A stretch of 64,000 nt of DNA from Buttiauxella agrestis ATCC 33320 (GTDB lineage: Bacteria > Pseudomonadota > Gammaproteobacteria > Enterobacterales > Enterobacteriaceae), in contig NZ_JMPI01000050.1 in the NCBI RefSeq assembly GCF_000735355.1, positions 18,899 to 82,898 of the forward strand, read 5' to 3'. The notes below the pieces were generated by a model. The model was not told where the DNA came from. It searched no databases and saw nothing but the letters and a program-made list of their open reading frames with translations. Position 1 is the stretch's first letter. Each line of letters starts with the position of its first letter. This document shows, piece by piece, positions 1 through 8,798 of this stretch. Both the position numbers and the translations under genes were made by a program.

Positions 1-2
1 TC

Positions 3-596
3 CGTACTGCGCAAAGTCTGGCTGACCAATATCATATCGACAGCGATCAGGCCAAGCGCGTGCTGGCGACAACCGAACATATTTATCAGCAGTGGGAAGT
101 GCAAAACCCGAAACAGGCAAATCCGCAAATGTCCGCGCTGTTGAAATGGTCAGCCATGCTGCATGAGGTCGGGCTGAATATTAACCACAGCGGGCTTCAT
201 CGCCATTCGGCTTATATTCTGCAACACAGCAACCTGCCTGGATTTAACCAGGAACAGCAGACGCTCATTGCATCGTTAGTGCGTTATCACCGTAAAGGGG
301 TGAAAATTGACGATCTGCCGCGCTTCACGCTGTTTAAGAAAAAGCAGTTCTTGCCGTTAATCCAGATTCTGCGCCTGGCTGTGTTACTCAACAATCAACG
401 CCAGGCGACAACCACGCCACCAACGCTGGTGCTGGAAACGGACGAGCATCAGTGGACGCTGCGTTTCCCCTATGACTGGTTCAGCCAGAACACACTGGTG
501 TTGCTGGACTTAGAGCGGGAACAGCAATACTGGGATAATACGCCAGGCTGGAAACTTAAAATTGAAGAAGAAGCCAGCCCAAACATCGCGGCGTGA
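3..596 (+). CDS. ppx: Exopolyphosphatase Ppx, C-terminal part (5' end outside window)
   Basis: The open frame enters from the left edge and runs 197 codons to a TGA. It degrades inorganic polyphosphate, and in enterobacteria it is encoded just after ppk. What is visible is the C-terminal helical HD-like part of the Ppx/GppA family: the segment [19 protein letters not shown] and the later LVRYHRKG and LRLAVLLN helices are typical of enterobacterial Ppx. The ASKHA catalytic half is not in the window. The gene is followed by a short stem-loop and by yfgF on the opposite strand, as in E. coli. Assignment rests on residue patterns plus position. Confidence 0.93.
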   Translation, partial: RTAQSLADQYHIDSDQAKRVLATTEHIYQQWEVQNPKQANPQMSALLKWSAMLHEVGLNINHSGLHRHSAYILQHSNLPGFNQEQQTLIASLVRYHRKGVKIDDLPRFTLFKKKQFLPLIQILRLAVLLNNQRQATTTPPTLVLETDEHQWTLRFPYDWFSQNTLVLLDLEREQQYWDNTPGWKLKIEEEASPNIAA

Positions 597-610
597 TGAT
601 TAACAAATTT

Positions 611-637
611 AAGCGCCCAAACGGGCGCTTAGTTTTT
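611..637. terminator. Intrinsic terminator between convergent ppx and yfgF
   Basis: AAGCGCCC, loop AAAC, GGGCGCTT, followed by AGTTTTT on the + strand. It lies in the ppx 3' flank and overlaps the last codons of yfgF on the other strand. Confidence 0.75.
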
Positions 638-2875
638 CACCTGTAAGCGCTGTTTAATGAGAAGTGATTCAAGTAACCGCGGACGCCCAATTAAATATCC
701 CTGAATGTAATCAATCCCCAGGCTTTGTACTGCCGCTTTCACCGCTTCATTTTCGACATACTCGGCAACTAACTGCATCTTTTTCATGCGCGCTAACTGG
801 CAGATGGACTCAACAATCTGGTAATCCAGACTGCTGGTCAGTATGTTGCGAATAAAACTGCCGTCGATTTTTAGGATGTCGGCACTAATGTCTTTCAGAC
901 GCGCATAACTGGCATAACCTGTGCCGAAATCATCGATTGCCACGCGGCATCCCATGTTTTGCAATGTGGTCAGCGTCATATTGGCCTGCTCAAGATTGGT
1001 TAATGAGTTACTTTCGGTCACTTCAAAAATGAGCTGCCAGGGCTGAATTTTATACTGCGCCAGCAGGCATTTGACTTCACTGGCAAACTGCAAGCGCCCG
1101 ACCGAAGCCGGTGTCAGGTTAATCGAAAAACGGCTGCCGGGGAGTTGTTCACGGTGTGCGTCCATGAATTTTAGCGTTGCTTCAATCACCCATTTATCGA
1201 TTTTAGATGACAAGCCAAACTCATGCGCCACTGGCAAAAAGGTATCAGGCATAAACAAATTATCGCCTTCATTATCCCCTTTCATGCGCAACAAAATCTC
1301 ATGGTAATGGTCGCCTCGAATCCCTTCGATTCGCTGCGCCATCAAAACGAAATCCCCAGAATCAATGGCACTTTGCACACGATTCATCATGGCGACTTTA
1401 TTTTTTATCGCATTCTGCACAGGGTTTGTGCCCTGCTGCTGCAAGTTCTCAGGCTTAGACGTCGCGAGCGACAAATCCGCCATCGTACTGAGCTCGCCTA
1501 ACAAGAAATAAATATGAGTCACCGGTTGGCGAATGTAGCAATAACTCATGCCCACTTGCGGCTGCATTGCCATTCCATCCCACATAAAACGGAATTGTTT
1601 GACGCGCTGGTCGATAGCTTCAATACGCTCATGGTAATCATCATAATTTACCCGCACTGCCAGTTCATGCCCCGACAAGTGATACACCTTTTCTCTATCC
1701 TCGAGCACCGGCTGCAAGTAATCATTTAGCTGCTGCTTATATTGAATGCGAAGCTGCACGCCATAGTTGCGACCCAGAAGTTCAAGCTCAGGTATGCGTA
1801 AAAAAGCCAGAGCCGAATATGGGTGACGGGATAAATCTCGGTTAAGCGCCCGCAGATTTGGCATCTGTACCACGGGGTCGATAAAAGCAACGCGTCGCGC
1901 TTTGTTGTGCAAAAAACGCTGGCGCGTGGTGACGACCGCCATCAAATAAATGGTAATAGAAAAAACCGCATAACAAGATGAGGCAATTGCCAGGTGAAGC
2001 TGGAAGCCCATATACGGTGGCAAGTAGTTTTGAAAACCGCTACACAAGATAGTGAGAATCACCATCCAGATCGTGGTGATAAACAGAAAACCAAAGCGCA
2101 TCGCGCCCCACAACATCAGCGGCAGAATCAGCGTTAAGGTGTAATCGGTCGTGAAAATGCTACTGACATCGTCAATCGGTACTAATAACAAACTCATTAG
2201 CACCACAACAATGACGGCCCATATCCCAATCTCGCCTTTAGTCACGCCCGATTGCATTTGGGCTTTCATCCGCGACAAAAACGAAAAAATAAAACGCGGG
2301 TTTCGGCACATGCGAATGATGGAATAGAAAAATGGCATTCCCGTCAGGCAGCCAACAAGCACAGCCTGGAAATTAATCAATGTACGGGCGTGAAACGGGT
2401 TTTCCGCGACCGTTGAGTTGACGCCGTCATACCAGCCGAAGAAAAGCCCAAGCTGATAGATAATCAAAAAAATAAATGAGTTGACGATGACCAGCCACAG
2501 CATGCGTTGCGCCGTTAATTTGATGATGCCAAACATCACTGAACTGCGCCGGGGCACGAATATACGGTAGCCTCCCCAGCTAACCGCAATGGGGAGCAGA
2601 AAATGAATCACCGACAATAACGCGGTAATTTCCCCTTTCATAGGAACGTAACGGATTAACAACGCGAGAATAATGCCAGGGAAAGCGGCCCAACCGAAAA
2701 GCAGTGTGAAAGCCGTCATCAGACCAAGCGGCATATAGACGAGGAAAACGCGGCTCCCTTCCATCACGGTATTAGCATTACACCAAACAGCAATGGGAAG
2801 CAGCAGACTCGGCAGCACCAGAGGTAGCGCCCACCATTTGTTCTTATTGTTCTTGTACCAGCTTGCCAGAGACAT
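629..2875 (-). CDS. yfgF: Cyclic-di-GMP phosphodiesterase YfgF (membrane-GGDEF-EAL)
   Basis: Inner-membrane enzyme of 748 residues that hydrolyses c-di-GMP. The first ~320 residues are a multi-helix MASE1-like membrane sensor. They are followed by a degenerate GGDEF domain, with SGHEL in place of GGDEF, so no cyclase activity is expected. The C-terminal EAL domain keeps the catalytic glutamate in EILLR, FEVTES, the DDFGTG loop and the KIDGSFI lysine. Length and architecture match E. coli YfgF. It is convergent with ppx and divergent from yfgG, the conserved arrangement. An FNR-like box lies about 130 bp upstream of the start, consistent with the reported anaerobic control of E. coli yfgF. Confidence 0.93.
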   Translation of the reverse strand: MSLASWYKNNKNKWWALPLVLPSLLLPIAVWCNANTVMEGSRVFLVYMPLGLMTAFTLLFGWAAFPGIILALLIRYVPMKGEITALLSVIHFLLPIAVSWGGYRIFVPRRSSVMFGIIKLTAQRMLWLVIVNSFIFLIIYQLGLFFGWYDGVNSTVAENPFHARTLINFQAVLVGCLTGMPFFYSIIRMCRNPRFIFSFLSRMKAQMQSGVTKGEIGIWAVIVVVLMSLLLVPIDDVSSIFTTDYTLTLILPLMLWGAMRFGFLFITTIWMVILTILCSGFQNYLPPYMGFQLHLAIASSCYAVFSITIYLMAVVTTRQRFLHNKARRVAFIDPVVQMPNLRALNRDLSRHPYSALAFLRIPELELLGRNYGVQLRIQYKQQLNDYLQPVLEDREKVYHLSGHELAVRVNYDDYHERIEAIDQRVKQFRFMWDGMAMQPQVGMSYCYIRQPVTHIYFLLGELSTMADLSLATSKPENLQQQGTNPVQNAIKNKVAMMNRVQSAIDSGDFVLMAQRIEGIRGDHYHEILLRMKGDNEGDNLFMPDTFLPVAHEFGLSSKIDKWVIEATLKFMDAHREQLPGSRFSINLTPASVGRLQFASEVKCLLAQYKIQPWQLIFEVTESNSLTNLEQANMTLTTLQNMGCRVAIDDFGTGYASYARLKDISADILKIDGSFIRNILTSSLDYQIVESICQLARMKKMQLVAEYVENEAVKAAVQSLGIDYIQGYLIGRPRLLESLLIKQRLQVKN

Positions 2876-3223
2876 TGAAATTCGCCAGGAACCCTATCAT
2901 CCAGCTCGGGTAAGTTTCGAACAGGTATCCAACCCGGACGTTATGCCCATATTGCTATGGGATAGAGTGCAGATTTTAGTTAGGGATTACGTTATGAATA
3001 TGATCTAAATCAATTTCCTTAATGAGTATGTTCTTTATTTACGATTTATTCAAAAAAGTAACTGGAGATATACTGATCAACTAATATTAAGAAATGTTTA
3101 TATAACAAGGAGAAATGATTTCGCGTTCATTTCCAGGAAGAACAGGATTTGACCTTCAGGCATCACTATGCCTAAATATTGCTGTCGCCCGCGGTTGACG
3201 GGTAAACATCAAGGATCATTTGC
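2876..3223. other. yfgF-yfgG divergent intergenic region
   Basis: 348 bp without a convincing gene. It is AT-rich in the middle (2990-3120) and holds the FNR-like box listed separately. The yfgG ribosome-binding site AAGGA lies at its right end. No RNA gene was recognised. Confidence 0.6.
3000..3013. promoter_or_regulatory. FNR-like box upstream of yfgF
   Basis: ATGATCTAAATCAA matches 9 of the 10 fixed bases of the FNR consensus TTGATNNNNATCAA. Its place in the yfgF-yfgG intergenic region agrees with the known FNR dependence of yfgF in E. coli. Which of the two genes it serves is inferred. Confidence 0.6.
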
Positions 3224-3412
3224 GTGACACAGGTTACGAGTATGCGAAGACGACATAAATTTAATAATCGTATGACCCGCATTATTCTGCTCATCAGTTT
3301 TCTCTTCCTTTTTGGCCGTTTTGTCTATTCTGCCATCGGTGCCTGGTACCATCATCAGGACAAAGTAGAAGCACAGCAAAGTAGCCTGTCCGTGGACAAT
3401 ACTAGCCGGTAA
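3224..3412 (+). CDS. yfgG: Small membrane protein YfgG
   Basis: A 62-residue protein with a basic N-terminus (MRRRHKFNNR) and a single transmembrane helix at about residues 18-38. A polar tail rich in Q and S follows. Size, the TSMRRRHKFN start region, the helix and the WYHHQDK segment all fit YfgG of E. coli. The GTG at 3224 is taken as start because it keeps the conserved TQVTSM N-terminus and has AAGGA upstream. The molecular role is not clear from sequence. It sits beside yfgF as in relatives. Confidence 0.88.
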   Translation: MTQVTSMRRRHKFNNRMTRIILLISFLFLFGRFVYSAIGAWYHHQDKVEAQQSSLSVDNTSR

Positions 3413-3562
3413 GGCCTCACTTCAAGACATTGATATTCTAACCGCCAAACAGGTGGTCGATGCCTCACGCCTGAAGGTTGTGAAATGAGCGCGGATGGCA
3501 TCCTATACTCTAACGACACGCAGTGAAGTGCACAGAATAAATTTGTGACAAGGAGAGAGTAG

Positions 3563-4453
3563 ATGATACATGTCTTTGGCCATCTAAATCCCGATAGCGG
3601 TACCGTCTGCACAGCGTACATGGCTGCACGCTGGCTGACGATTAAAGGGCGTAATGCCCAGGCGTTTCGTCTCGGTGAGTTAAACAGAGAAACAAACTAT
3701 ATATTCCGCCATGCGGGCCTGACGCCTCCGCCGCTGCTTGATGATTCCCTTGCTGGCAAAGATGTCTGGCTGGTTGATTTCACCGAACCCGCGCAAGGGC
3801 CAGCCTCGCTGAATGAAAGCAATGTTGTCGGGATTATCGACCATCACCGTCTTGGCGGCCTGATCACTCAGCTCCCTCCTGAAGTGTGGATAAAACCTGT
3901 CGGCAGCAGTGCGACATTGTTATGGCAACTGATGACTCCGACCATTCGCCATGAGATTTCCCCCAGCGAAGCCATTTTGCTTTTGGGAGCGGCGTTGAGT
4001 GATACCGTCGCACTTCGCTCGCCGACGACCACTGATGAAGACCGCCAGGCTGTAGATGAGCTTTGCTCTCTCGCCAAAGTGGATCGTGAAGATTTCATTC
4101 GTAATTTGCTGACCGCCAAGACAGATATTGTCGGTTTGAACGCAGACGAACTGTTGAATAAAGACAGTAAAATGTTTGATATTTCAGGGAATAAAGTACT
4201 GGTCGCACAGCTCGAATTGTATTCTCTGGACCAGGCAGAACCGCTTATCGATGAGCTTAAATCAGCGATGGAACAGCGGGTCACAACTTCAGGAGCTGGC
4301 CTGGTGGTTTTGATGCTGACCGATATCAGCGCTGAGTGCTCAAGGCTCTACTTTGCTGGCCCCGCACTTACCGATAACGCTCCCTGCACCATCGCCGGGA
4401 TGTTAAGTCGCAAAAAACAATTACTTCCCTGGCTGCATGCGCGGCTCGGTTAA
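3563..4453 (+). CDS. Manganese-dependent (family II) inorganic pyrophosphatase-like DHH protein
   Basis: A 296-residue DHH/DHHA2 protein resembling PpaC. Motifs in order: GHLNPDSGTV near residue 6, WLVDFTEP near 73, IIDHHR near 92, LSDTVALRSPTTT near 145, then a DHHA2-type C-terminal domain. Canonical family II enzymes read NPDTDS/A at the first motif. Here the second aspartate, a metal ligand, is glycine. Most other ligands (H, D, D, DHH and SDT) remain. It may therefore be a phosphoesterase of changed specificity rather than a true pyrophosphatase. A strong AAGGAGAG ribosome site precedes ATG 3563. It occupies the place of yfgH-yfgI in E. coli. Confidence 0.8.
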   Translation: MIHVFGHLNPDSGTVCTAYMAARWLTIKGRNAQAFRLGELNRETNYIFRHAGLTPPPLLDDSLAGKDVWLVDFTEPAQGPASLNESNVVGIIDHHRLGGLITQLPPEVWIKPVGSSATLLWQLMTPTIRHEISPSEAILLLGAALSDTVALRSPTTTDEDRQAVDELCSLAKVDREDFIRNLLTAKTDIVGLNADELLNKDSKMFDISGNKVLVAQLELYSLDQAEPLIDELKSAMEQRVTTSGAGLVVLMLTDISAECSRLYFAGPALTDNAPCTIAGMLSRKKQLLPWLHARLG

Positions 4454-4463
4454 ATTGCACTAT

Positions 4464-4490
4464 AAAAAAAGCCCATTAAAAAATGGGCTT
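4464..4490. terminator. Bidirectional terminator, originally shared with guaA
   Basis: GCCCAT-TAAAAA-ATGGGC with an A-run on the left and a T-rich stretch on the right. It ends the pyrophosphatase-like gene. Before island insertion it would also have faced the end of guaA, about 50 bp away. Confidence 0.75.
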
Positions 4491-4538
4491 CGATTTAACT
4501 GACTACGAGATAGTGACAGTTATGCCTGACGGCTCGTT

Positions 4539-4551
4539 ATTCCCACTCGAT
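4539..4551. repeat. Left attachment site (attL core)
   Basis: ATTCCCACTCGAT, identical to the sequence at 26422-26434. Read on the minus strand the left copy is ATC GAG TGG GAA TAA, that is I-E-W-E-stop, the former end of guaA with its original TAA. Confidence 0.88.
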
Positions 4552-4741
4552 GATCAACGCCACCTGAAAACACTATAAAATCAACATTATATCATTTTAT
4601 TTGCATGTCGATACCACACAAAATACCATGATAAGAAAACCTGGGAGCTGTACTGATCGCGTCGCCCGACACAAAACGCTTTTAGACTGACAACTTGCAC
4701 TTCGCAAGGGATATTCGTCCAAAAGCGGTTATTCAAAGAAA

Positions 4742-6694
4742 TCAACGCCCCGGGTAGGATCTTCCGCTTGCCTCCACCAGACTTACATCATCACGAAGCA
4801 ATGTCACCATCTCTTCATGATGTGCTGTTATCTGCTGATCGTTCCAGCCTGTATTTCGAGTGATTTCCGCCATTCTCTTGAGCTTGGGACTTTGAAGTTC
4901 AATCGTATCCTTGAAGTTTTCGGCCTTCGCTCTGGGAAGACTATTGCTGAATTTTGAGTTCGCGCTGACGCTTACGAGCGCGAGGTTGCCAAGCAGGTTA
5001 AGGCTAGAACCTGAAACAACCGCGCCCGACTGTTCTTTGTCCGGATGCTGTGGATAAAAGTGCTCAATGGAAGTTCTGAACTGAAATTTGAAATCTCGTT
5101 TTGAGGAATCGCTCAACAGAAGATAGTCGAGATACGAAAAGACTATACGGCTGATACCAAACCCTTGTGGTTGCTGATCTTCCTCAAAGGGGAATGTCTC
5201 TTTAACCTTGCTACGGGCATACCCCTTCAACAAATCGGCAAGATCCGCATGTTTCGCGTCTTGAGGGGCTTTAACGGATAGCCAGCGAAGAACTTTGGTA
5301 ATCCAGTGCATCGTTCGCGGAGAAGTGTAGGTAATCCGAAGCATGGACTGGAGCAGCAATACATCTCGGGTATGTGGGTCAGCACCGCTGTCCTCCTCTA
5401 AGTTTCCATTGCTGGCCGAGAAAACATGGATGTACGTCGGGGTTGGCTTCTTGTCCGCGCCGCCTTTCTTCAATCGCTGGAGAGACCAATCACCATCGTC
5501 ACCGATGTTCGCCGTGAATTGACGCTTCAAGATGAAGCCATCGAAGAGATTGCGGCACTTGAGAAGCATGAATGCAAAGCTACGCACCCAATCTGCTTTA
5601 GCATCGGGTACATTATTTACGGCGTCGTCAAATGACTTGATGAGGCGCTTGTCGTCAAGCTGGCCTTCGTCTTCGACCTCATCGCCTTTCATAATTCTTA
5701 GAACGTGTAGCAGAAAGGCCGGAAACTCAATAGTCGAACGAAACCGCTCGTTGCCCTCGTCTTCAGTGGAATTTGACTCGATCTCTTTAGCGTATTTTGA
5801 CAACGCCTCATCCAAGGACAACGATACCCCTTCGGAGGATTGCCTTGATGAATTGATGCCGGATTGCGGACGACTTTCCGTTAGCGACGCGAAGCTGGTC
5901 ACCTCCAGCCAGGACCATTCATCGCCAAATATTTTGTTTCGCAAACTGGTGTCACCACGGGTCAGAGACATCTGGACATAAGAATCCATATCAGCACAGG
6001 CATCCCAAACCCACGCGAAGCATTCGCGTTCATATTGATTGGGCAGCTTGCTCATCAGGCGAGCCTTAACAATATCAACCTGCTTGAGTTGCTGCCCACG
6101 AGTGTTCATGATCTCGAAGTAGCGATTGAGGTCGGTATTGGGTGGCAGCGAGGCACGGACGACAGTAACCTTCGTTAGCAAGAAATCGGAGAATTTTTCG
6201 CGTGAGCGATTAAGGGTTTCATTTTGTTTGAAGAACTGATTGATGATGCTGTAGCCTTCATGGATGCCAGCATCTGCATTACTCGTGGAACCCTGCGGTC
6301 GGACTTTCCCCTTAGCTGCCTCCTGTGCTACTCGCCGCAGGGCTTCCGTTGCCCGTGCACGCGACTCATATTGCAAGTGGCCTGCATGACCAACCGACGG
6401 CTTCTCACCCTCACCGTCTTGCTCCAGGAAGGTCAGAAGCAGATAGAGGGTTGTAAGTCGTTGTTGTCCATCTATGACCTCGAACTCGTCCTCTCTACCC
6501 CGCTTGATTACAACAAGGTTCCCAAGAAAATAGCCGTCCTGGCCCCCAGCCACCGAGTCTTGAATATCGCTGATAAGTTGCTCAATCTGTTCGGCCCGCC
6601 AAGCATAGTTCCGTTGATAAATAGGAATCAGATAATTGTCCGTGAATAGCTTGCCTACTGTTAGCAGTTCGGGTTTCAACTCCTTCTTGCTCAT
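4742..6694 (-). CDS. DUF262-DUF1524 (GmrSD/SspE-like) nuclease protein
   Basis: 650 residues. The N-terminal DUF262 has IPIYQRNYAW at 23-32 and the nucleotide-binding motif DGQQRLTTL at 75-83. The C-terminal DUF1524 (HNH family) has IEHFYPQH near 543-550, then LGNLALVS and NSKFSN further on, the pattern of the HNH fold. This architecture is that of GmrSD type IV restriction enzymes and of SspE, which attack modified or phage DNA using NTP. It overlaps the preceding gene by ATGA, so the two are probably co-translated partners. Substrate and modification specificity cannot be read from the sequence. Confidence 0.85.
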   Translation of the reverse strand: MSKKELKPELLTVGKLFTDNYLIPIYQRNYAWRAEQIEQLISDIQDSVAGGQDGYFLGNLVVIKRGREDEFEVIDGQQRLTTLYLLLTFLEQDGEGEKPSVGHAGHLQYESRARATEALRRVAQEAAKGKVRPQGSTSNADAGIHEGYSIINQFFKQNETLNRSREKFSDFLLTKVTVVRASLPPNTDLNRYFEIMNTRGQQLKQVDIVKARLMSKLPNQYERECFAWVWDACADMDSYVQMSLTRGDTSLRNKIFGDEWSWLEVTSFASLTESRPQSGINSSRQSSEGVSLSLDEALSKYAKEIESNSTEDEGNERFRSTIEFPAFLLHVLRIMKGDEVEDEGQLDDKRLIKSFDDAVNNVPDAKADWVRSFAFMLLKCRNLFDGFILKRQFTANIGDDGDWSLQRLKKGGADKKPTPTYIHVFSASNGNLEEDSGADPHTRDVLLLQSMLRITYTSPRTMHWITKVLRWLSVKAPQDAKHADLADLLKGYARSKVKETFPFEEDQQPQGFGISRIVFSYLDYLLLSDSSKRDFKFQFRTSIEHFYPQHPDKEQSGAVVSGSSLNLLGNLALVSVSANSKFSNSLPRAKAENFKDTIELQSPKLKRMAEITRNTGWNDQQITAHHEEMVTLLRDDVSLVEASGRSYPGR

Positions 6695-7971
6695 TGCAGC
6701 CCCTTGATAAAAGCAACGAGTTCCTTTTCGTGGTTATCGTCGTATGGCTGACTTGCTATTGGAAGTTTACGGACAACACTTCCAGTCATCGCGTTGCGTA
6801 GCAAAACAAAAGGCGATTTATTTGCATCGTTTTTACCTCGCGCTCGGTTGTCAGCAGATACAAATTGCACACGAAGTAACTCGACCCGCAAGGCATATGC
6901 CCATGCGAATAACCTATTTCGCACTTCATCCACATCTTCATCGCCAAACTTGTTTGTATAGCAAAGCAGCGCGGCAATGAACAATTCGTAAACGTAGCGG
7001 TAGCGACTTTGAGATGGGCCAAAGTTTTTGAAACCTCTGTCGATAACCTCTTTTTCCAGTATCTTCAATTCGTCCAGCATGAATGTCACCATCTCGAAAA
7101 ATGAGCGCCCAGCGATTATCGGGGCATCAAGCTGAAAGCGGCTGCGTCCGGCATTTCGTGCATCATGTGTAGAGGACATCGCCCATGCACTTAGAAGTGG
7201 CATAGCGGCTTGTGCTGCAAGGTGATATCGCAGATTTGGCGAAAATGATCTGTGGGATCGTGATGAAATTCCCTTGAACATGCCGATGTCCCGAATAGCA
7301 AATTCGAGCGAGCTTTCGCCTCGTGACCATTTGGATATCCGGTATAAAAAAGTAGAAAAAAGCCTGTCCAGATCCTCATCATTTACGGCTTCCCAAGCCT
7401 CAACGACAGCCACTTTCATAGCAGCGGACTCATCGTGCATTTCGCGCAGGTGGTGTGCTTTGAGCAAGTCGTGAGGGGCAAGCGGTTTGCCGCGATAGTT
7501 CTGGGAATCAAAGACACGAAATGCCTCATCAATATCGTCCGTCACAATACGCACCAACTGACATTTGTGACAGATAAAATCCAAAAATTCTTCTTTATCT
7601 TCCAACTGCGACAGGCGCCTTTGAAGCTCCATCCAAACCAGGGAGACAGGGGTTTCGCTGTTACCAGACACCGAAATCTGATGATTTATCGGATCTAAGG
7701 CCGCAAGAATCATTCGCAAAGTCAGCAGACGTTGCTGTCCGTCGACTACATTGAGATACTCACCATCATCGTGAATAATGATTGCACCCAAAACATAGGG
7801 AATATCTTTTCGTTCGGTATCTCGAAGAGCTTCGCTGAGATCATCCACCAGTTGTAGAGCGGTCGATACTTCCCAACTATATGGGCGTTGATAGTTCGGT
7901 ATCCGAAGGCCTTGCTTGAGTAGTTCATCTACGGTGACTGCACTAACACCGTCCTCTCCGTTAATCGCCAT
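6691..7971 (-). CDS. DUF262 protein without nuclease domain, partner of the downstream gene
   Basis: 426 residues with IPNYQRPYSWEV at 24-35 and VVDGQQRLLTLRM at 75-87, the DUF262 hallmarks. I see no HNH-type IEH...N tail, so it is shorter than its downstream neighbour and probably lacks its own nuclease. Its stop overlaps the next gene's start (ATGA). The pair resembles split GmrS/GmrD-type systems in which two related subunits act together. It is first in its operon, preceded by an 827-bp gene-free stretch. Confidence 0.78.
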   Translation of the reverse strand: MAINGEDGVSAVTVDELLKQGLRIPNYQRPYSWEVSTALQLVDDLSEALRDTERKDIPYVLGAIIIHDDGEYLNVVDGQQRLLTLRMILAALDPINHQISVSGNSETPVSLVWMELQRRLSQLEDKEEFLDFICHKCQLVRIVTDDIDEAFRVFDSQNYRGKPLAPHDLLKAHHLREMHDESAAMKVAVVEAWEAVNDEDLDRLFSTFLYRISKWSRGESSLEFAIRDIGMFKGISSRSHRSFSPNLRYHLAAQAAMPLLSAWAMSSTHDARNAGRSRFQLDAPIIAGRSFFEMVTFMLDELKILEKEVIDRGFKNFGPSQSRYRYVYELFIAALLCYTNKFGDEDVDEVRNRLFAWAYALRVELLRVQFVSADNRARGKNDANKSPFVLLRNAMTGSVVRKLPIASQPYDDNHEKELVAFIKGLQ

Positions 7972-8798
7972 TGCTATGTCCCGTCATTGAAGCTTTTCTA
8001 TTTTCTCAGCGTGTTTTCCGCAAACTTTATTCACCCATATGGAGACTTCGATTCCGAGCGGCGGCTGTCTTGTTTCACAATTTCGATCACGAGGTGCTCC
8101 TCTGGCTCATTTTTAACGATCTGGAGACTTGGGTCGAGAGAGCGGTTCTGACCAAAAGCGGGCATCGATGGCATCAGCACAGCGCTGCAATGCACCCGGT
8201 TGTCAATACCATGGCATTTGCTGATACGGTCACATGGTATTTGCTATATCTTCGATTCAGCGTCGGTCTTATACCATGAAAAATGCCATTGATAATGCAG
8301 TCAATATCATCAATGGCACTAACTAAATCAAATAAAACAATAGGTTAAATAATAACTCACTCCACTCTATTATAAACAAACTTATTAAGTTATTAGGAAA
8401 CATATACTTAATATACTCCACAACCGAAAAGCCATGAAAAGTGCCATGCATAGTAAAAACATTTAAGAATGTCGGATTAACCTCTATCATGGCAAAGGCT
8501 GCCAATTGCTGCCTCTCCAAGATGACCAACTCACCCACATAAGCTGACGAGCAATCTCAGCCAGCAGCTCCACAGCATAAGAAAATCGGCCTTGAAAAGC
8601 TCTTCCATTGCCTCATCGTGACAACAGTCTTCATCAATCGCCCTAGCCCGTAGATGCCCTCATGCCTAAAATAACCTGCTTAGGCCACTACATGGCCGCC
8701 CGTTTCTGCCCGCCACCACATGTCACGATTGACAGAAACCGGCCAAAAGCCTTCATCATTTAGCAACCGATGTTGAACCGATTCAACGATGCAACCGA
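7972..8798. other. Gene-free spacer in the island with remnant integrase-arm sites
   Basis: 827 bp. I see no convincing coding region on either strand. The segment 8217-8295 contains TACCAT/ATGGTA repeats laid out as at the integrase end of the island (26231-26295). The stretch 8290-8560 is AT-rich. The remainder shows nothing I can name. Confidence 0.6.
8217..8295. repeat. Internal copy of integrase arm-type repeats
   Basis: TCACATGGTA at 8230-8239 also occurs at 26231-26240. 42 bp after its start there is TACCAT followed by AAAA and CCATTGA, and 41 bp after the copy at 26231 there is the same arrangement. An extra TACCAT lies at 8217-8222. I take this as the relic of an island end. Confidence 0.55.

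Noticed and set aside
4551..4741. Second guaA fragment beyond the attL core
   Set aside because: Similarity to guaA ends with the 13-bp core; neighbouring bases do not encode a GuaA-like tail.
7971..8279. 102-codon open frame on the + strand in the island spacer
   Set aside because: No domain, no ribosome site, overlaps the end of a real gene region and the integrase-arm remnant; probably chance.
8323..8538. 71-codon frame on the minus strand
   Set aside because: Lies in AT-rich spacer, hydrophobic end without recognised family, no ribosome site.
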